Source: Pratylenchus scribneri (taxonomy: Eukaryota; Nematoda; Chromadorea; Rhabditida; Pratylenchidae). Taken from it: a DNA stretch of 64,000 nt. A program made the translations under genes and the position numbers. Positions 47,547-59,567 of this stretch are shown in pieces. Below the pieces are notes generated by a model. It did not search any database. It had not been told where the DNA came from and saw nothing but the letters and a program-made list of their open reading frames with translations. Each line of letters begins with the position of its first letter. The first letter of the stretch is position 1. The DNA lies in the NCBI GenBank assembly GCA_030063045.1, contig JAQSEB010000124.1, forward strand, positions 558,001-622,000. Direction: 5' to 3'.

Positions 47547-50518
47547 TTAGCAAACAATACTTTCCTCCAAATTTACTTCCTTTTCATTACTCTTTACTTC
47601 ATTTGATAATACCAATGGATTTCCTGTCGTTTCTTGATCACATTCAGGCAACGGTTTTTGTTGCGAATTTTGTCCAAAAATTGTCACCTCAACTAAAAAG
47701 AATTGAATTATTCTAATTTCTCTAGTGAAGCACAATTTTAGACTCACCATATTCGTCTCTTTCAATATATTGATGTGGATTGGATTTAAATTTATTAATT
47801 GTCTTTTCCTGAAGCAATTTTAAATGACAGTTTCCTGCCAAAAATTCGAGTAGGCCACGGGCAGATGTCCTCTTTGTTGACACTTTATTCACAGTTGCCT
47901 TCAATTAATAATAATTAAATTATATATAATTATTCTATAAATAATATTAATTTGGACAAATTTTTGAATATATACATTTAAAAATTTTTATTTTAATTAT
48001 TTGTCTAAAAATCTAGAGCAGGGGTAAAATTTTTAATAATATCTTATTTTTTTTAAAGTTAAATATTTGATTAATTTATTAAAATTAATATAAAATATTT
48101 AATTGATTTTCCTTCTTATTTTATTCAACATTCATAAAATTAAAGATTAAATTTTACTTTAATTTTTAAATCATATAAATAAATATTTTTGCCTTGAATA
48201 TGTTGCTGAATAACTGCGAAAATTTAACGCATAAAGTAATAAGAATACGACGAAGAGTTGTTCTTTGTTTTTTAATATCAATGTCACTGAGATCATGGCC
48301 CGAATTAAACATTTCTTTAATCAATTCAATTACATCATTGACACTGACTCCGTATATTCCATTTTTGTACATTGGAGAATATGTAATCATTCTTAACAAA
48401 ATTACTCCCACCGCCCAAATGTCGGATTTTGTTGAAAACTGCGGAAAAATTTTAAACATATTTAAATGCAAATTTTATCTCAAATATTAATTTTATCAAT
48501 TTAAAAAAAATAAAAATAATTATTTAATTCCTTATAATAATATTCCCAGAGAAGGTAACTTGAATGAGTATAATTCTTCTTTCTAATTAAAATTTTTCAA
48601 ATTAAATATTTGATTAAATGCTCTCCAATAACAATTATTGAATTACATTACATTTGCAGGTAATTATATATAAATTTTATTTAGAAAAATTTAAGCTCAT
48701 TGTTTTTTTTTAAATTAAAAATTTCACCTCATATTCATTTCTATGAGAAAATTTATTACAATATTTTCGTTGTTCTGGACTGGCATAGAAAAGAGAGAGC
48801 CACATAGTTTTCCTAAATTTACATATATTTGCTCTTTTTTCAACATTAGTTTCCGAATTTTCGGGAATAAATTCGGAACCACCAAAATCGATTATTTTCA
48901 ATGTCATTTTATATCCACCTTTTCCATCAGTCTCTTTTACATAAAGCAAATTCTCTGGCTTCAAGTCCAAATGAATGACCACTGAAATGAATAAAAAACA
49001 AAAACAATAAAAAAATTTTTATACAATTTTATTTGAAATTAAAAATATTTATTATTAAAAAATTAAATAATAAATTTAGATAGCAAAAAGTTGGACAAAA
49101 TTTTAATAAAAAATATTTATGAATTTTAATTAATTTGGAAAATTGATTAAACAAATAAATTATGTATATTTTATATCTCATCTCAGTAATTTATATTTTT
49201 AAAAACAAACATTTATGCATTTCTTTGACTGCTTGGAGTATTTCAATTAATTTATTTTTAATTATTTCTTCAAATTCAATTAATTTTTCACTATGTACTT
49301 TATTTGTTTGCCAAATATTTTCCATTTGTTCTTTCATATTTTTAAATTCTTCTTTTAAATTATGTTCCCCTAATTCCATTAAAAAAAGTAATTGTCGTGG
49401 TAGAGATTCGCTCAAATCCTTGCTAAAATATCAAATTAAAATTCAAAATTAAAATATTATTTACAAGGCATAAAGACGTATAACATGTTTTGAATTTATT
49501 CGGGCAAATTTTTTCAGAATTTTCATTTCATTTCTCATTCCACTTTCCGAATTGCCAGCTTTTTCCAAAAGCACTGATTTGAGGGCAACACATTTTTTCA
49601 ATCGTAGTGGTTTTCCATCAAAATCCGATAAATTTGACATTGAATGTGCATGGAATATCTTTAAAATTTGAATTAGATTTAACTTATTCTATGATAATTG
49701 AAGAATTTTAATTGGAATTTGTTTTGCAAAAAGTTTAAAATTTCAATTATAATAGAGCCCTAATGAATTTAGGTATTAATCATTCATAGAGATAGGACGG
49801 TTCGTGCTACCGCTAGTGAAAATACGGGAACCGATCCGGCACCGTTTTTGAATTTTCGATTCCAACTCGGATTCAGTTTTTTCGGGAAACCCGAACCGTG
49901 TTCCTGACCTAAGCGTCTTGCCCTTCTCTAATCTCCTTACATTCGATGTTGACCCTTTCCCAATGGGTTTCGGCAATACACGAAAATACCAATCACCATA
50001 TTCAATTTTTTGCATTTCCTTAAGCGAATATTTTCCACATGAACATTTTTCGTCACCAAATTTTTCCCAATCTTCCAATGTTTCCTCTTTAAAATCCAAA
50101 AATTCTGATTTTATCAATTCTCTCATTTTAGGGCTGAAAAATTATTTATAAAAAAATAAAATATAATTTAATTTTAAATATTTTACATTGTTTTTGTGGA
50201 TTCATTTGAATTTCTTCTATTAATAAAAAAAAAAATTTAGTCATAAAAATTAAAAAAAATATTACGTCAATTTAAAATTGAAAAATGTTTTCCAAAAAGC
50301 TGGAAAACATCCATTCCCTGAACATCCGCTTTTATCTAAAATTAGGAAAATTTTGGTAGAATTAAAATTAATTTTTCTGTATAAAAGAAACATTAAAATA
50401 AAAAGTACATATAATGTTTAATTTGTGCATTTATTTTAATTTTACCTTGATCCGGTGATTGGAAAGAAATTTGCAAAATATTAATTAAAATTAAGACAAT
50501 TGTTGAATAGCACCACAT
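47547..50518 (-). CDS. Secreted serine/threonine-type protein kinase (522 aa)
   Basis: Ten exons keep phase for 1569 bases: 50518-50446, 50335-50266, 50216-50187, 50133-49941, 49658-49465, 49422-49211, 48981-48728, 48438-48193, 47898-47748, 47692-47547. Residues 1-19 (MWCYSTIVLILINILQISF) are a typical signal peptide, followed by a Cys pair and an Asn/Ser/Thr-rich stretch. The kinase domain then shows a Gly-rich loop (PIGKGSTSN), the ATP-binding Lys (CVALK), the catalytic loop HLDLKPENLL (Leu replaces the Arg of HRD), DFG (IIDFGGSEF), SPE in place of APE (YASPEQ), and STKSDIWAVGVILL. The closing motif TKRTSARGLLEF is that of kinase subdomain XI. The acidic tail has no match. Intron 8 uses a GC donor (TTCAAG|GC). 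Family unassigned; a secreted effector kinase is a reasonable guess. Confidence 0.8.
49785..49925. mobile_element. Iterated-motif element (CGGGAACCG type) in kinase intron 4
   Basis: Words CGGGAACCGATCCGG, TTCGGGAAACCCGAACCG and GGAACCG/CGGTTC in both orientations fill most of this part of intron 4. An open frame runs from the preceding exon through it, but the strong AAT|GTAAGG donor at 49941 shows it is spliced out. Confidence 0.6.
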
Positions 50519-51833
50519 TTTTTCACTATAATGAAAAATAGCTGCTATTTTGAGAAATAGTTGGATATTTTACAATTAAAATAAAAAATTTTGCAAAATA
50601 TTTTTAAACTAGGAGAAAGAATTTTGGATTTCCAATCAATTGCAAAATGGATGACCCATTATCCCCTCATTCCTTCCTCAACGCCTATTCTCCCTTTATT
50701 ACACGTCTGCTCAATCCACCACTTCTTCCCCTCGTTTTGCCCAATTCTAGCCAAATCCCCTCTCCTTCCGTAATTTGAGGCCTATCCTCCTCCACACTCA
50801 ATTTGGGCCAAATATTCTCTGAGAGAATTTTTGCAGCCTATACATAATTTAATGGTTGGTATAGAAATCATTATGTCTGATTTGCTGTGTGATCACTATA
50901 TCGATTGAAATTTTAATAAAATATTAATACCGCTGATTTTTTGCTTTCAAAAGGTTGGCTTCGTTTTAGTTTTAAAATAAAAGATTAAAATTTCTATCGG
51001 ATTGAAATAATCAGAATTAGATGCCGCTATGAGGCGAGGAAAAAAAAGAATTGATTTTATGCTGAATTATGGAAAAGAAAAACCTCAAAAGAGTTTATTC
51101 CAAAAAATAAATTTTTACTTCCCATTCGCATTTTCTGCCTTTATCGCTTCATATCCATATGTTATTTTTTGCCCAATAAAAATTCCATAAATAGAGAATA
51201 ATTTAACTTGACGAATGAAAATTTATCATTTCTCTTAATCGTTAAGGAAGAAAAGGAAATTCAGAATTTAGGGATTGTATTGGGGTAAAGCAGAATAAAA
51301 AAATTTCAAATTAAAATAGGTACGTACAAATTCTTCAATACATAAAAATTTAAATAAAATAGCTCGATTACGTATCTTTTTTTTGCTTTGTCCTATTCTT
51401 TGGTCAAATCCAAATCCACTACACAATTTTCCCAAAAGTGCTTTACTTCCAAATATATAAAATAATTTGAAAAAAAAATATAATTGGTTACAACTGAGTA
51501 TATGAGAATTGAGTCGAAAAAAAAGGAACAATAGACAGCTAAATAGGCCAAGGAAATTGGAGAACAATTAAAAATAATACCCAGAGGGAGGGAACGGATT
51601 TCAAAAGGTGATTAGATAGAGCGATGCCAGAATTGTTTTTGCAAAATAAAGACTGAATTGGATATTGGATGAATATTGTGAATGGAAAAATTTTCAGAGG
51701 TGAGATTTACAATAAGATGATTGACAGGTAAGATTTGGACGAATGGGAAAGTTAAATTGAAAAATTTAAATAAAATGACTCGATTATATATGTATATTTT
51801 AAAGGGCATTCACGGTACAACGATATTTATATA
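50519..51833. other. Intergenic between tandem kinase genes
   Basis: Holds the promoter region of kinase gene 1. A C/T-rich stretch occurs at 50650-50800. The segment 50930-51110 is repeated at 61110-61270, and 51270-51370 repeats 47430-47540. These shared flanks trace the local duplications. No gene seen. Confidence 0.4.
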
Positions 51834-54076
51834 TCAACCAACAATATTTTCTTCCAATTTTACTTCCGATTCATTACTCTTTACTTCATCGGATAAAGCT
51901 GATGGATTGCCCGTCGTTTCTTGATCGCATTCGGGCAGCTTTTGCGGATTATTTTGTTCAAAAATTGTCTCCTCAACTAAAAGGGATTGAATTATTCAAA
52001 ATGTTTCTTATTTTCGACTCACCATATTTGCGTGGATTGGATTTATCAACGATTCTTTTCAGAGGCACTTTTAAATGGCAGATGCCCGCAATAAAGTCGA
52101 GCAGGCCGCGTGCAGTTGTCCTCTCTTTTGGCTCTTTATTCACGGTTGCCTTCAATTAATAGAATTATATATATAATTAAAATATTTAATTATTTATTAA
52201 ATTAAATTTGGTCAATTTTTTTTGAATACATACATTTAAAATTTTTTATTTTAATTATGATTCTAAAAATCTAAGTAAAAGCTAATTTTTTTAAAGCAAA
52301 ATTTGGCTTAATTTTGTTTATCTCACTTGCTAAATATTTGATTAAATTAATAAAATAAATAAATAATATATAATTAATAATTTTAATTTTATTCATGATT
52401 AAGCTCAATTCTTATTAAAAAATTTTATTTGATTTAAAAATTAAAATATTCATAAATTAAATCTCAATATAAATAATACTTTACTTTTAATATATTGCTG
52501 AATTGCTTTGAAAATTTGTCACGTATTTCTTCAAGAATTTCACGAAGTGGAGATTTTTGTTTTTCAATGTCAATCAGATCATCGCGCGATTTAAACATTT
52601 CGTAAATCAAATCAATTGCTTCATCCACATTGACTCGGGCTATCTCATGTTTGAACATTGGAGCAGATAAAATCATTTCCAGCAATATTACTCCCACGGA
52701 CCATATGTCGGATTTTGTTGAAAACTGCGGAAAAGTTTAAAAAAAATATATAAATGAATATTTTAATCTACAAATATTAATTAAATAAAAAAAATAAAAA
52801 TATGTAAATTGATTTTTTAATCTTATTTCTTCAAATTTTTCAATAAATACTTTCCCATAATAATTGTGAAATGCATTGCATTTTATATGTGATTCATAGA
52901 TAAAAGGATATTTTAAAATTTAATTGATTAAGCTCATTGAATTTTAAATAAATTATTCACCTCATACTCTTCTTTTTTTGAAAATTTTGAATAACATGTT
53001 CTTTGTTCTGGACTGGAAAAGACATCATTGCCCCATATAGTTTTACTTAATTTGCATACATTTGCCCTTTTTTTAACATTAATTTCCGAATTTTCGGGAA
53101 TCAATTCGGAACCACCAAAATCGATCACTTTTAATGTCATTTTATTTTTATGGCCATCATTCACATAAAGCATATTCTCTGGCCTCAAGTCCAAATGAAT
53201 GGCTACTGAAATGAATAATAAAATTTTATTTGAAATTTAATAATATTTATTAATTAAATAATGAATTGGTATTTGTCGGGTTTATATACATTCCCATTTT
53301 GAAAAGTAAACTAGGGTCCTTCTATGGGTCATCATCATCAGAGGATTAGAGTTACTCTGAGATAGATTAAGGATATGATCGGTTAAAAATCATCTCACTT
53401 ATCCCCTAATCCTTAATGAATTTGGATAAAAACAAAATTGGACCGAATTTTATTAAAAACAAAAAATGTGAAGGAATTTCTTGTTTTGGAAAAAAAATGA
53501 TTAAAAAATTTAATTTGAAAAAAAGAAAGTCTATATTATTTAAATATACCTTGACACAATTGATTTATTCATATTTTGTAACTCATCAATAATTTACATT
53601 TTTAATTTATATATTTAATTAAACTTACATTTATGCATTTCTTTGACTGCTTCGAGAATTTCAATTAATTTATTCTTAATCATTTTCTCAATTAATTCGC
53701 TACGCTTTTTATTTGTTTGCCAAAAATTTTCCATTTTTTCTTTCATATTTTCTAATTCTTCTCTAAAATTATATTCTCCTAATTCTATTAAAAAAAGTAA
53801 TTGTCTTGGTAGAGATTCGCTCAAATCCTTGCTAAAATATCAAATTAAAATTAAAATTCCAAATTAAAATATTATTACAAGGCATAGAGGCGTATGATGT
53901 GTTTTGAATTGATAAGGGCAAAACTTTTCAGAATTTTCATTTCATTTCGCATTTCATTTTCATACATATAACCGCACTTTACTTAGGAGCATTGATTTGA
54001 GCGCAACACATTTTTTCAATTTGAATGGTTTTAAATCAAAATCCAACAAATCGGACATCGCATGTACATGAAAAAC
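51834..54076 (-). pseudogene. Second kinase copy, 5'-truncated and frameshifted
   Basis: Exons 54076-53879, 53829-53629 region (start 53831), 53205-52961, 52724-52485, 52149-52023 and 51976-51834 correspond one to one with exons 5-10 of the kinase gene at 47.5-50.5 kb and share its intron positions. The domain keeps KKCVALK, HLDLRPENML (Lys of the loop changed to Arg), VIDFGGSEL, SSPEQ and KSDIWSVGVILLEM-type motifs. Exons for the signal peptide and Gly-rich loop are absent; a short GGG/CCC-rich repeat and a galactosyltransferase fragment lie upstream instead. The first remaining exon also changes frame after ALKSMLLSK, with GYMYENEMRNEMKIL continuing in another frame. It is most likely a pseudogene, or an inactive partial kinase if another start is used. 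Confidence 0.7.
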
Positions 54077-54176
54077 CTTAACCATAAGTAAATTAAATGG
54101 GTAAAATAAAAATGCTGATATTGTCAAAAATAATTCCAAAAGTATTCAAAAAGTTATAATAGGGTATAGGGTTAAT

Positions 54177-54300
54177 TACCTCTGGGCAGATACACGGGAC
54201 GAGTACCCGCAAGGATTTTGGGCAAATTACCTGTCCCGTCACCCGCATCCCAATTATCCGCTCTATCTGTTACCTCCCCTCCCCCCCCCTCCGCAAATAG
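54177..54300. repeat. Short GC-rich iterated sequence (CGGGACGAGTACCCG type)
   Basis: ACACGGGACGAGTACCCGCA, CTGTCCCGTCACCCGCATCCC and a C-run are clustered exactly where kinase copy 2 loses homology to copy 1 and before the galactosyltransferase fragment. Probably another iterated-motif element at a breakpoint. Confidence 0.45.
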
Positions 54301-54456
54301 AGAGGGGGCTACTGAGGGCGATAATTGAGATTGGGTTTCTAATAGAAAGCGGAATTTACGGTAGCAGTTTATTGTCCAAAAAATAGAATGAGGTTAAAAT
54401 AAATATTTTATATTAATTTTGGTTAAAAATGAATAATTATTAAAAATGATTTACAG

Positions 54457-55207
54457 TTCATTCATGCCATCAAATTTGGCCATCAAAATTGTTTTATTCA
54501 TAATGGATCATTCCCATATGTTTTGCTCATTGATGATAATTATTTCTTTTTGCCTTGGAATTTGGCCGAAGAAGCCAAAAAGCATGATCCAAATGAGAAT
54601 TTATACATGGGAGGAATGATTGAACATAGTGTGGCCCGAAATAACGCGGGTAAATGGTCGGTAAGTGAATTATTTTTATTTAAATTTTTTTATAATGAAT
54701 TGCTTTGATATTCTACCTATAATGATTTTGATTCCATCTTAAAATATAAATCAGAAAATGTAAAAATTGTTGTTTTGGTAAAAAAATGTAAAAAACAATA
54801 AATAATTTAAAAAGGATGAATTTGTGGATTAATTTAATGTGAATCAATACAATACTATATTTCAAAATTATTTCCCATTCTGAAAAACCTTTGACTAAAT
54901 AATAAATATATATGATCTTATCCCATGTGTTATCAATCATATTAAATTTTCTTTCTCTTATAAAATCAAAAAATTTCCATCTATATAAGTCTATTGAGCT
55001 ATGGTAGATTTTAATTTTAAATAATAGAATGATATACATTTTAATAAATATGCTATAATTTACAGGCCAATCTTACTCAATATCCTTTTGATGAATATCC
55101 AAAATTTGTGTCGGGTGGTGCCGTCTTATTCTCCCGACGAACTATTCAAGAATTGTTCTTGGCCATTCAACACACTCAATTATACATATTTGATGATGTT
55201 TACACAG
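54457..55207 (+). pseudogene. Beta-1,3-galactosyltransferase copy A, two internal exons
   Basis: Exons 54457-54660 and 55066-55207 have good splice borders and join in phase. They encode the middle of a GT31-type domain: AIKFGHQNC, FPYVLLIDDNYFFLPWNLAE, YPKFVSGGAVLFSRR and LYIFDDVYTG. GT31 enzymes transfer galactose or N-acetylhexosamine in the Golgi, using a DxD metal-binding motif and a late acidic E/D-D-V-Y-x-G motif. Copies B and C have HVDDDFLV here; A has IDDN, so the third Asp is Asn. No N-terminal exons precede it (kinase remnant instead), and the downstream exon is replaced by the minisatellite that begins 100 bases after the donor. A fragment, or alternative internal exons if transcription runs into copy B. 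Confidence 0.65.
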
Positions 55208-55305
55208 GTTTTATATTATAATAATAATTCATAAGGGTTTATTATGTTACATATCTATTTAGAATTAAAGTGGAAGTTTTAAGCATGAAAAATGACTGAG
55301 AATAT

Positions 55306-58300
55306 TAAAAAATGCATAATGTTTGTGAATGTTTGTGAAAATCAGAATGTTTGTGAAAATCATAATGTTTGTGAATGTTTGTGAAAATCAGAATGTTTGT
55401 GAATGTTTGTGAAAATCATAATGTTTGTGAATGTTTGTGAAAATCAGAATGTTTGTGAAAATCAGAATGTTTGTGAAAATTAAAATGTTTGTGAAATCAG
55501 AATGTTTGTGAAAATCAGAATGTTTGTGAAAATTAAAATGTTTGTGAAATCAGAATGTTTGTGAAAATCAGAATGTTTGTGAAAATCAGAATGTTTGTGA
55601 AAATCAGAATGTTTGTGAAAATCAGAATGTTTGTGAAAATCAGAATGTTTGTGAAAATCAGAATGTTTGTGAAAATCAGAAAGTTTGTGAAAATCAGAAT
55701 GTTTGTGAAAATCATAATGTTTGTGAATGTTTGTGAAAATCAGAATGTTTGTGAATGTTTGTGAAAATCATAATGTTTGTGAATGTTTGTGAAAATCAGA
55801 ATGTTTGTGAAAATTAAAATGTTTGTGAAATTAGAATGTTTGTGAAAATCAGAATGTTTGTGAAAATTAAAATGTTTGTGAAATCAGAATGTTTGTGAAA
55901 ATCAGAATGTTTGTGAAAATCAGAATGTTTGTGAAAATCAGAATCTTTGTGAAAATCAGAATGTTTGTGAAAATCAGAATGTTTGTGAAAATCAGAATGT
56001 TTGTGAAAATCAGAATGTTTGTGAAAATCAGAATGTTTGTGAAAATCAGAAAGTTTGTGAAAATCAGAATGTTTGTGAAAATTAAAATGTTTGTGAAATC
56101 AGAATGTTTGTGAAAATCAGAATGTTTGTGAAAATTAAAATGTTTGTGAAAATCAGAATGTTTGTGAAAATCAGAAAGTTTGTGAAAATCAGAATGTTTG
56201 TGAAAATCAGAATGTTTGTGAAAATCAGAATGTTTGTGAAAATCAGAATGTTTGTGAAAATCAGAATGTTTGTGAAAATCGGAATGTTTGTGAAAATCAG
56301 AATGTTTGAGAAAATCAGAATGTTTGTGAAAATCAGAATGTTTGTGAAAATCTGAAAGTTTGTGAAATCAGAATGTTTGTGAAAATCAGAATGTTTGTGA
56401 AAATCAGAATGTTTGTGAAAATCAAAATGTTTGTGAAAATCAGAATGTTTGTGAAATCAGAATGTTTGTGAAAATCAGAATGTTTGTGAAAATCAAAATG
56501 TTTGTAAAAATCAGAATGTTTGTGAAAATCAGAAAGTTTGTGAAAATCAGAATGTTTGTGAAAATTAAAATGTTTGTGAAATCAGAATGTTTGTGAAAAT
56601 CAGAATGTTTGTGAAAATTAAAATGTTTGTGAAAATCAGAATGTTTGTGAAAATCAGAAAGTTTGTGAAAATCAGAATGTTTGTGAAAATCAGAATGTTT
56701 GTGAAAATCATAATGTTTGTGAATGTTTGTGAAAATCAGAATGTTTGTGAATGTTTGTGAAAATCATAATGTTTGTGAATGTTTGTGAAAATCAGAATGT
56801 TTGTGAAAATCAGAATGTTTGTGAAAATCAGAATGTTTGTGAAAATCGGAATGTTTGTGAAAATCAGAATGTTTGTGAATGTTTGTGAAAATCATAATGT
56901 TTGTGAATGTTTGTGAAAATCAGAATGTTTGTGAAAATCATAATGTTTGTGAATGTTTGTGAAAATCAGAATGTTTGTGAAAATTAAAATGTTTGTGAAA
57001 TTAGAATGTTTGTGAAAATCAGAATGTTTGTGAAAATTAAAATGTTTGTGAAATCAGAATGTTTGTGAAAATCAGAATGTTTGTGAAAATCAGAATGTTT
57101 GTGAAAATCAGAATCTTTGTGAAAATCAGAATGTTTGTGAAAATCAGAATGTTTGTGAAAATCAGAATGTTTGTGAAAATCAGAATGTTTGTGAAAATCA
57201 GAATGTTTGTGAAAATCAGAAAGTTTGTGAAAATCAGAATGTTTGTGAAAATTAAAATGTTTGTGAAATCAGAATGTTTGTGAAAATCAGAATGTTTGTG
57301 AAAATTAAAATGTTTGTGAAAATCAGAATGTTTGTGAAAATCAGAAAGTTTGTGAAAATCAGAATGTTTGTGAAAATCAGAATGTTTGTGAAAATCAGAA
57401 TGTTTGTGAAAATCAGAATGTTTGTGAAAATCAGAATGTTTGTGAAAATCGGAATGTTTGTGAAAATCAGAATGTTTGAGAAAATCAGAATGTTTGTGAA
57501 AATCAGAATGTTTGTGAAAATCTGAAAGTTTGTGAAATCAGAATGTTTGTGAAAATCAGAATGTTTGTGAAAATCAGAATGTTTGTGAAAATCAAAATGT
57601 TTGTAAAAATCAGAATGTTTGTGAAATCAGAATGTTTGTGAAAATCAGAATGTTTGTGAAAATCAAAATGTTTGTAAAAATCAGAATGTTTGTGAAAATC
57701 AGAAAGTTTGTGAAAATCAGAATGTTTGTGAAAATTAAAATGTTTGTGAAATCAGAATGTTTGTGAAAATCAGAATGTTTGTGAAAATTAAAATGTTTGT
57801 GAAAATCAGAATGTTTGTGAAAATCAGAAAGTTTGTGAAAATCAGAATGTTTGTGAAAATCAGAATGTTTGTGAAAATCATAATGTTTGTGAATGTTTGT
57901 GAAAATCAGAATGTTTGTGAATGTTTGTGAAAATCATAATGTTTGTGAATGTTTGTGAAAATCAGAATGTTTGTGAAAATCAGAATGTTTGTGAAAATCA
58001 GAATGTTTGTGAAAATCGGAATGTTTGTGAAAATCAGAATGTTTGAGAAAATCAGAATGTTTGTGAAAATCAGAATGTTTGTGAAAATCTGAAAGTTTGT
58101 GAAATCAGAATGTTTGTGAAAATCAGAATGTTTGTGAAAATCAGAATGTTTGTGAAAATCAAAATGTTTGTAAAAATCAGAAAGTTTGTGAAATCAGAAT
58201 GTTTGTGAAAATCAGAATGTTTGTGAAAATCAAAATGTTTGTAAAAATCAGAATGTTTGTGAAAATCAGAAAGTTTGTGAAAATCAGAATGTTTGTGAAA

Positions 58301-59312
58301 ATTAAAATGTTTGTGAAATCAGAATGTTTGTGAAAATCAGAATGTTTGTGAAAATTAAAATGTTTGTGAAAATCAGAATGTTTGTGAAAATCAGAAAGTT
58401 TGTGAAAATCAGAATGTTTGTGAAAATCAGAATGTTTGTGAAAATCATAATGTTTGTGAATGTTTGTGAAAATCAGAATGTTTGTGAATGTTTGTGAAAA
58501 TCATAATGTTTGTGAATGTTTGTGAAAATCAGAAAGTTTGTGAAAATCAGAATGTTTGTGAAAATCAGAATGTTTGTGAAAATCAGAATGTTTGTGAAAA
58601 TCAGAATGTTTGTGAAAATCAGAATGTTTGTGAAAATCGGAATGTTTGTGAAAATCAGAATGTTTGAGAAAATCAGAATGTTTGTGAAAATCAGAATGTT
58701 TGTGAAAATCTGAAAGTTTGTGAAATCAGAATGTTTGTGAAAATCAGAATGTTTGTGAAAATCAGAATGTTTGTGAAAATCAGAATGTTTGTGAAAATCA
58801 GAATGTTTGTGAAAATCAGGATGTTTGTGAAAATCTGAAAGTTTGTGAAATCAGAATGTTTGTGAAAATCAGAATGTTTGTGAAAATCAGAATGTTTGTG
58901 AAAATCAAAATGTTTGTGAAAATCAGAATGTTTGTGAAAATCAGAATGTTTGTGAAAATCAGAATGTTTGTGAAAATCAGAATGTTTGTGAAAATTAAAA
59001 TGTTTGTGAAAATCAAAATGTTTGTAAAAATCAGAATGTTTGTGAAAATCAGAATGTTTGTGAAAATCTGAAAGTTTGTGAAATCAGAATGTTTGTGAAA
59101 ATCAGAATGTTTGTGAAAATCAGAATGTTTGTGAAAATCAGAATGTTTGTGAAAATCGGAATGTTTGTGAAAATCAGAATGTTTGTGAAAATCAGAATGT
59201 TTGTGAAAATCTGAAAGTTTGTGAAAATCAGAATGTTTGTGAAAATCAGAATGTTTGTGAAAATCAGAATGTTTGTGAAAATCAAAATGTTTGTAAAAAT
59301 CAGAATGTTTGT
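55306..59312. repeat. 18-bp minisatellite, about 4 kb
   Basis: Unit ATGTTTGTGAAAATCAGA with variants: 12-base short form ATGTTTGTGA plus AT, 17-base form with GTGAAATCAGA, AAAGTTTG, AAAATTAAA and ATCTGAAAG. Variant order shows higher-order structure: about 470 bases at 55889-56355 are repeated identically at 57059-57525, 1170 bases downstream, and part recurs near 58516. Because 18 is a multiple of three, several frames stay open and read (MFVKIR)n or (ILIFTN)n; these are not genes. Confidence 0.97.
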
Positions 59313-59567
59313 GCAATTTTTCTTTGTTTGATTATCAACCTAGCTAAAATTACTCTAATTATCTATTATATGATAAGTTTAAAATTGAGCCAAATCCCAA
59401 TTTAAAGTATGGGCAAAAGTTGGAAAAAAAATCAATTCCTTTCAAGTTAGATGATAAAAAGACAGAATTCAATGCCGAAAATATATTTTTCCTTTGTATA
59501 TTTTGAGTTAGAAATCAAAGAATAATTTAATTCAAAAAAAATAAAATAAAATATATTTATTGTACAG

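Noticed and set aside
49776..49940. Extension of the kinase exon through the CGGGAACCG repeat
   Set aside because: A strong AAT|GTAAGG donor and phase-0 acceptor give a normal kinase N-lobe; the extension is repeat-derived.
55555..59316. Open frames of (MFVKIR)n on + and (ILIFTN)n / (HKHSDF)n on -
   Set aside because: They exist because the 18-bp repeat unit is a multiple of three. No splice signals, start context or non-repetitive flanks.
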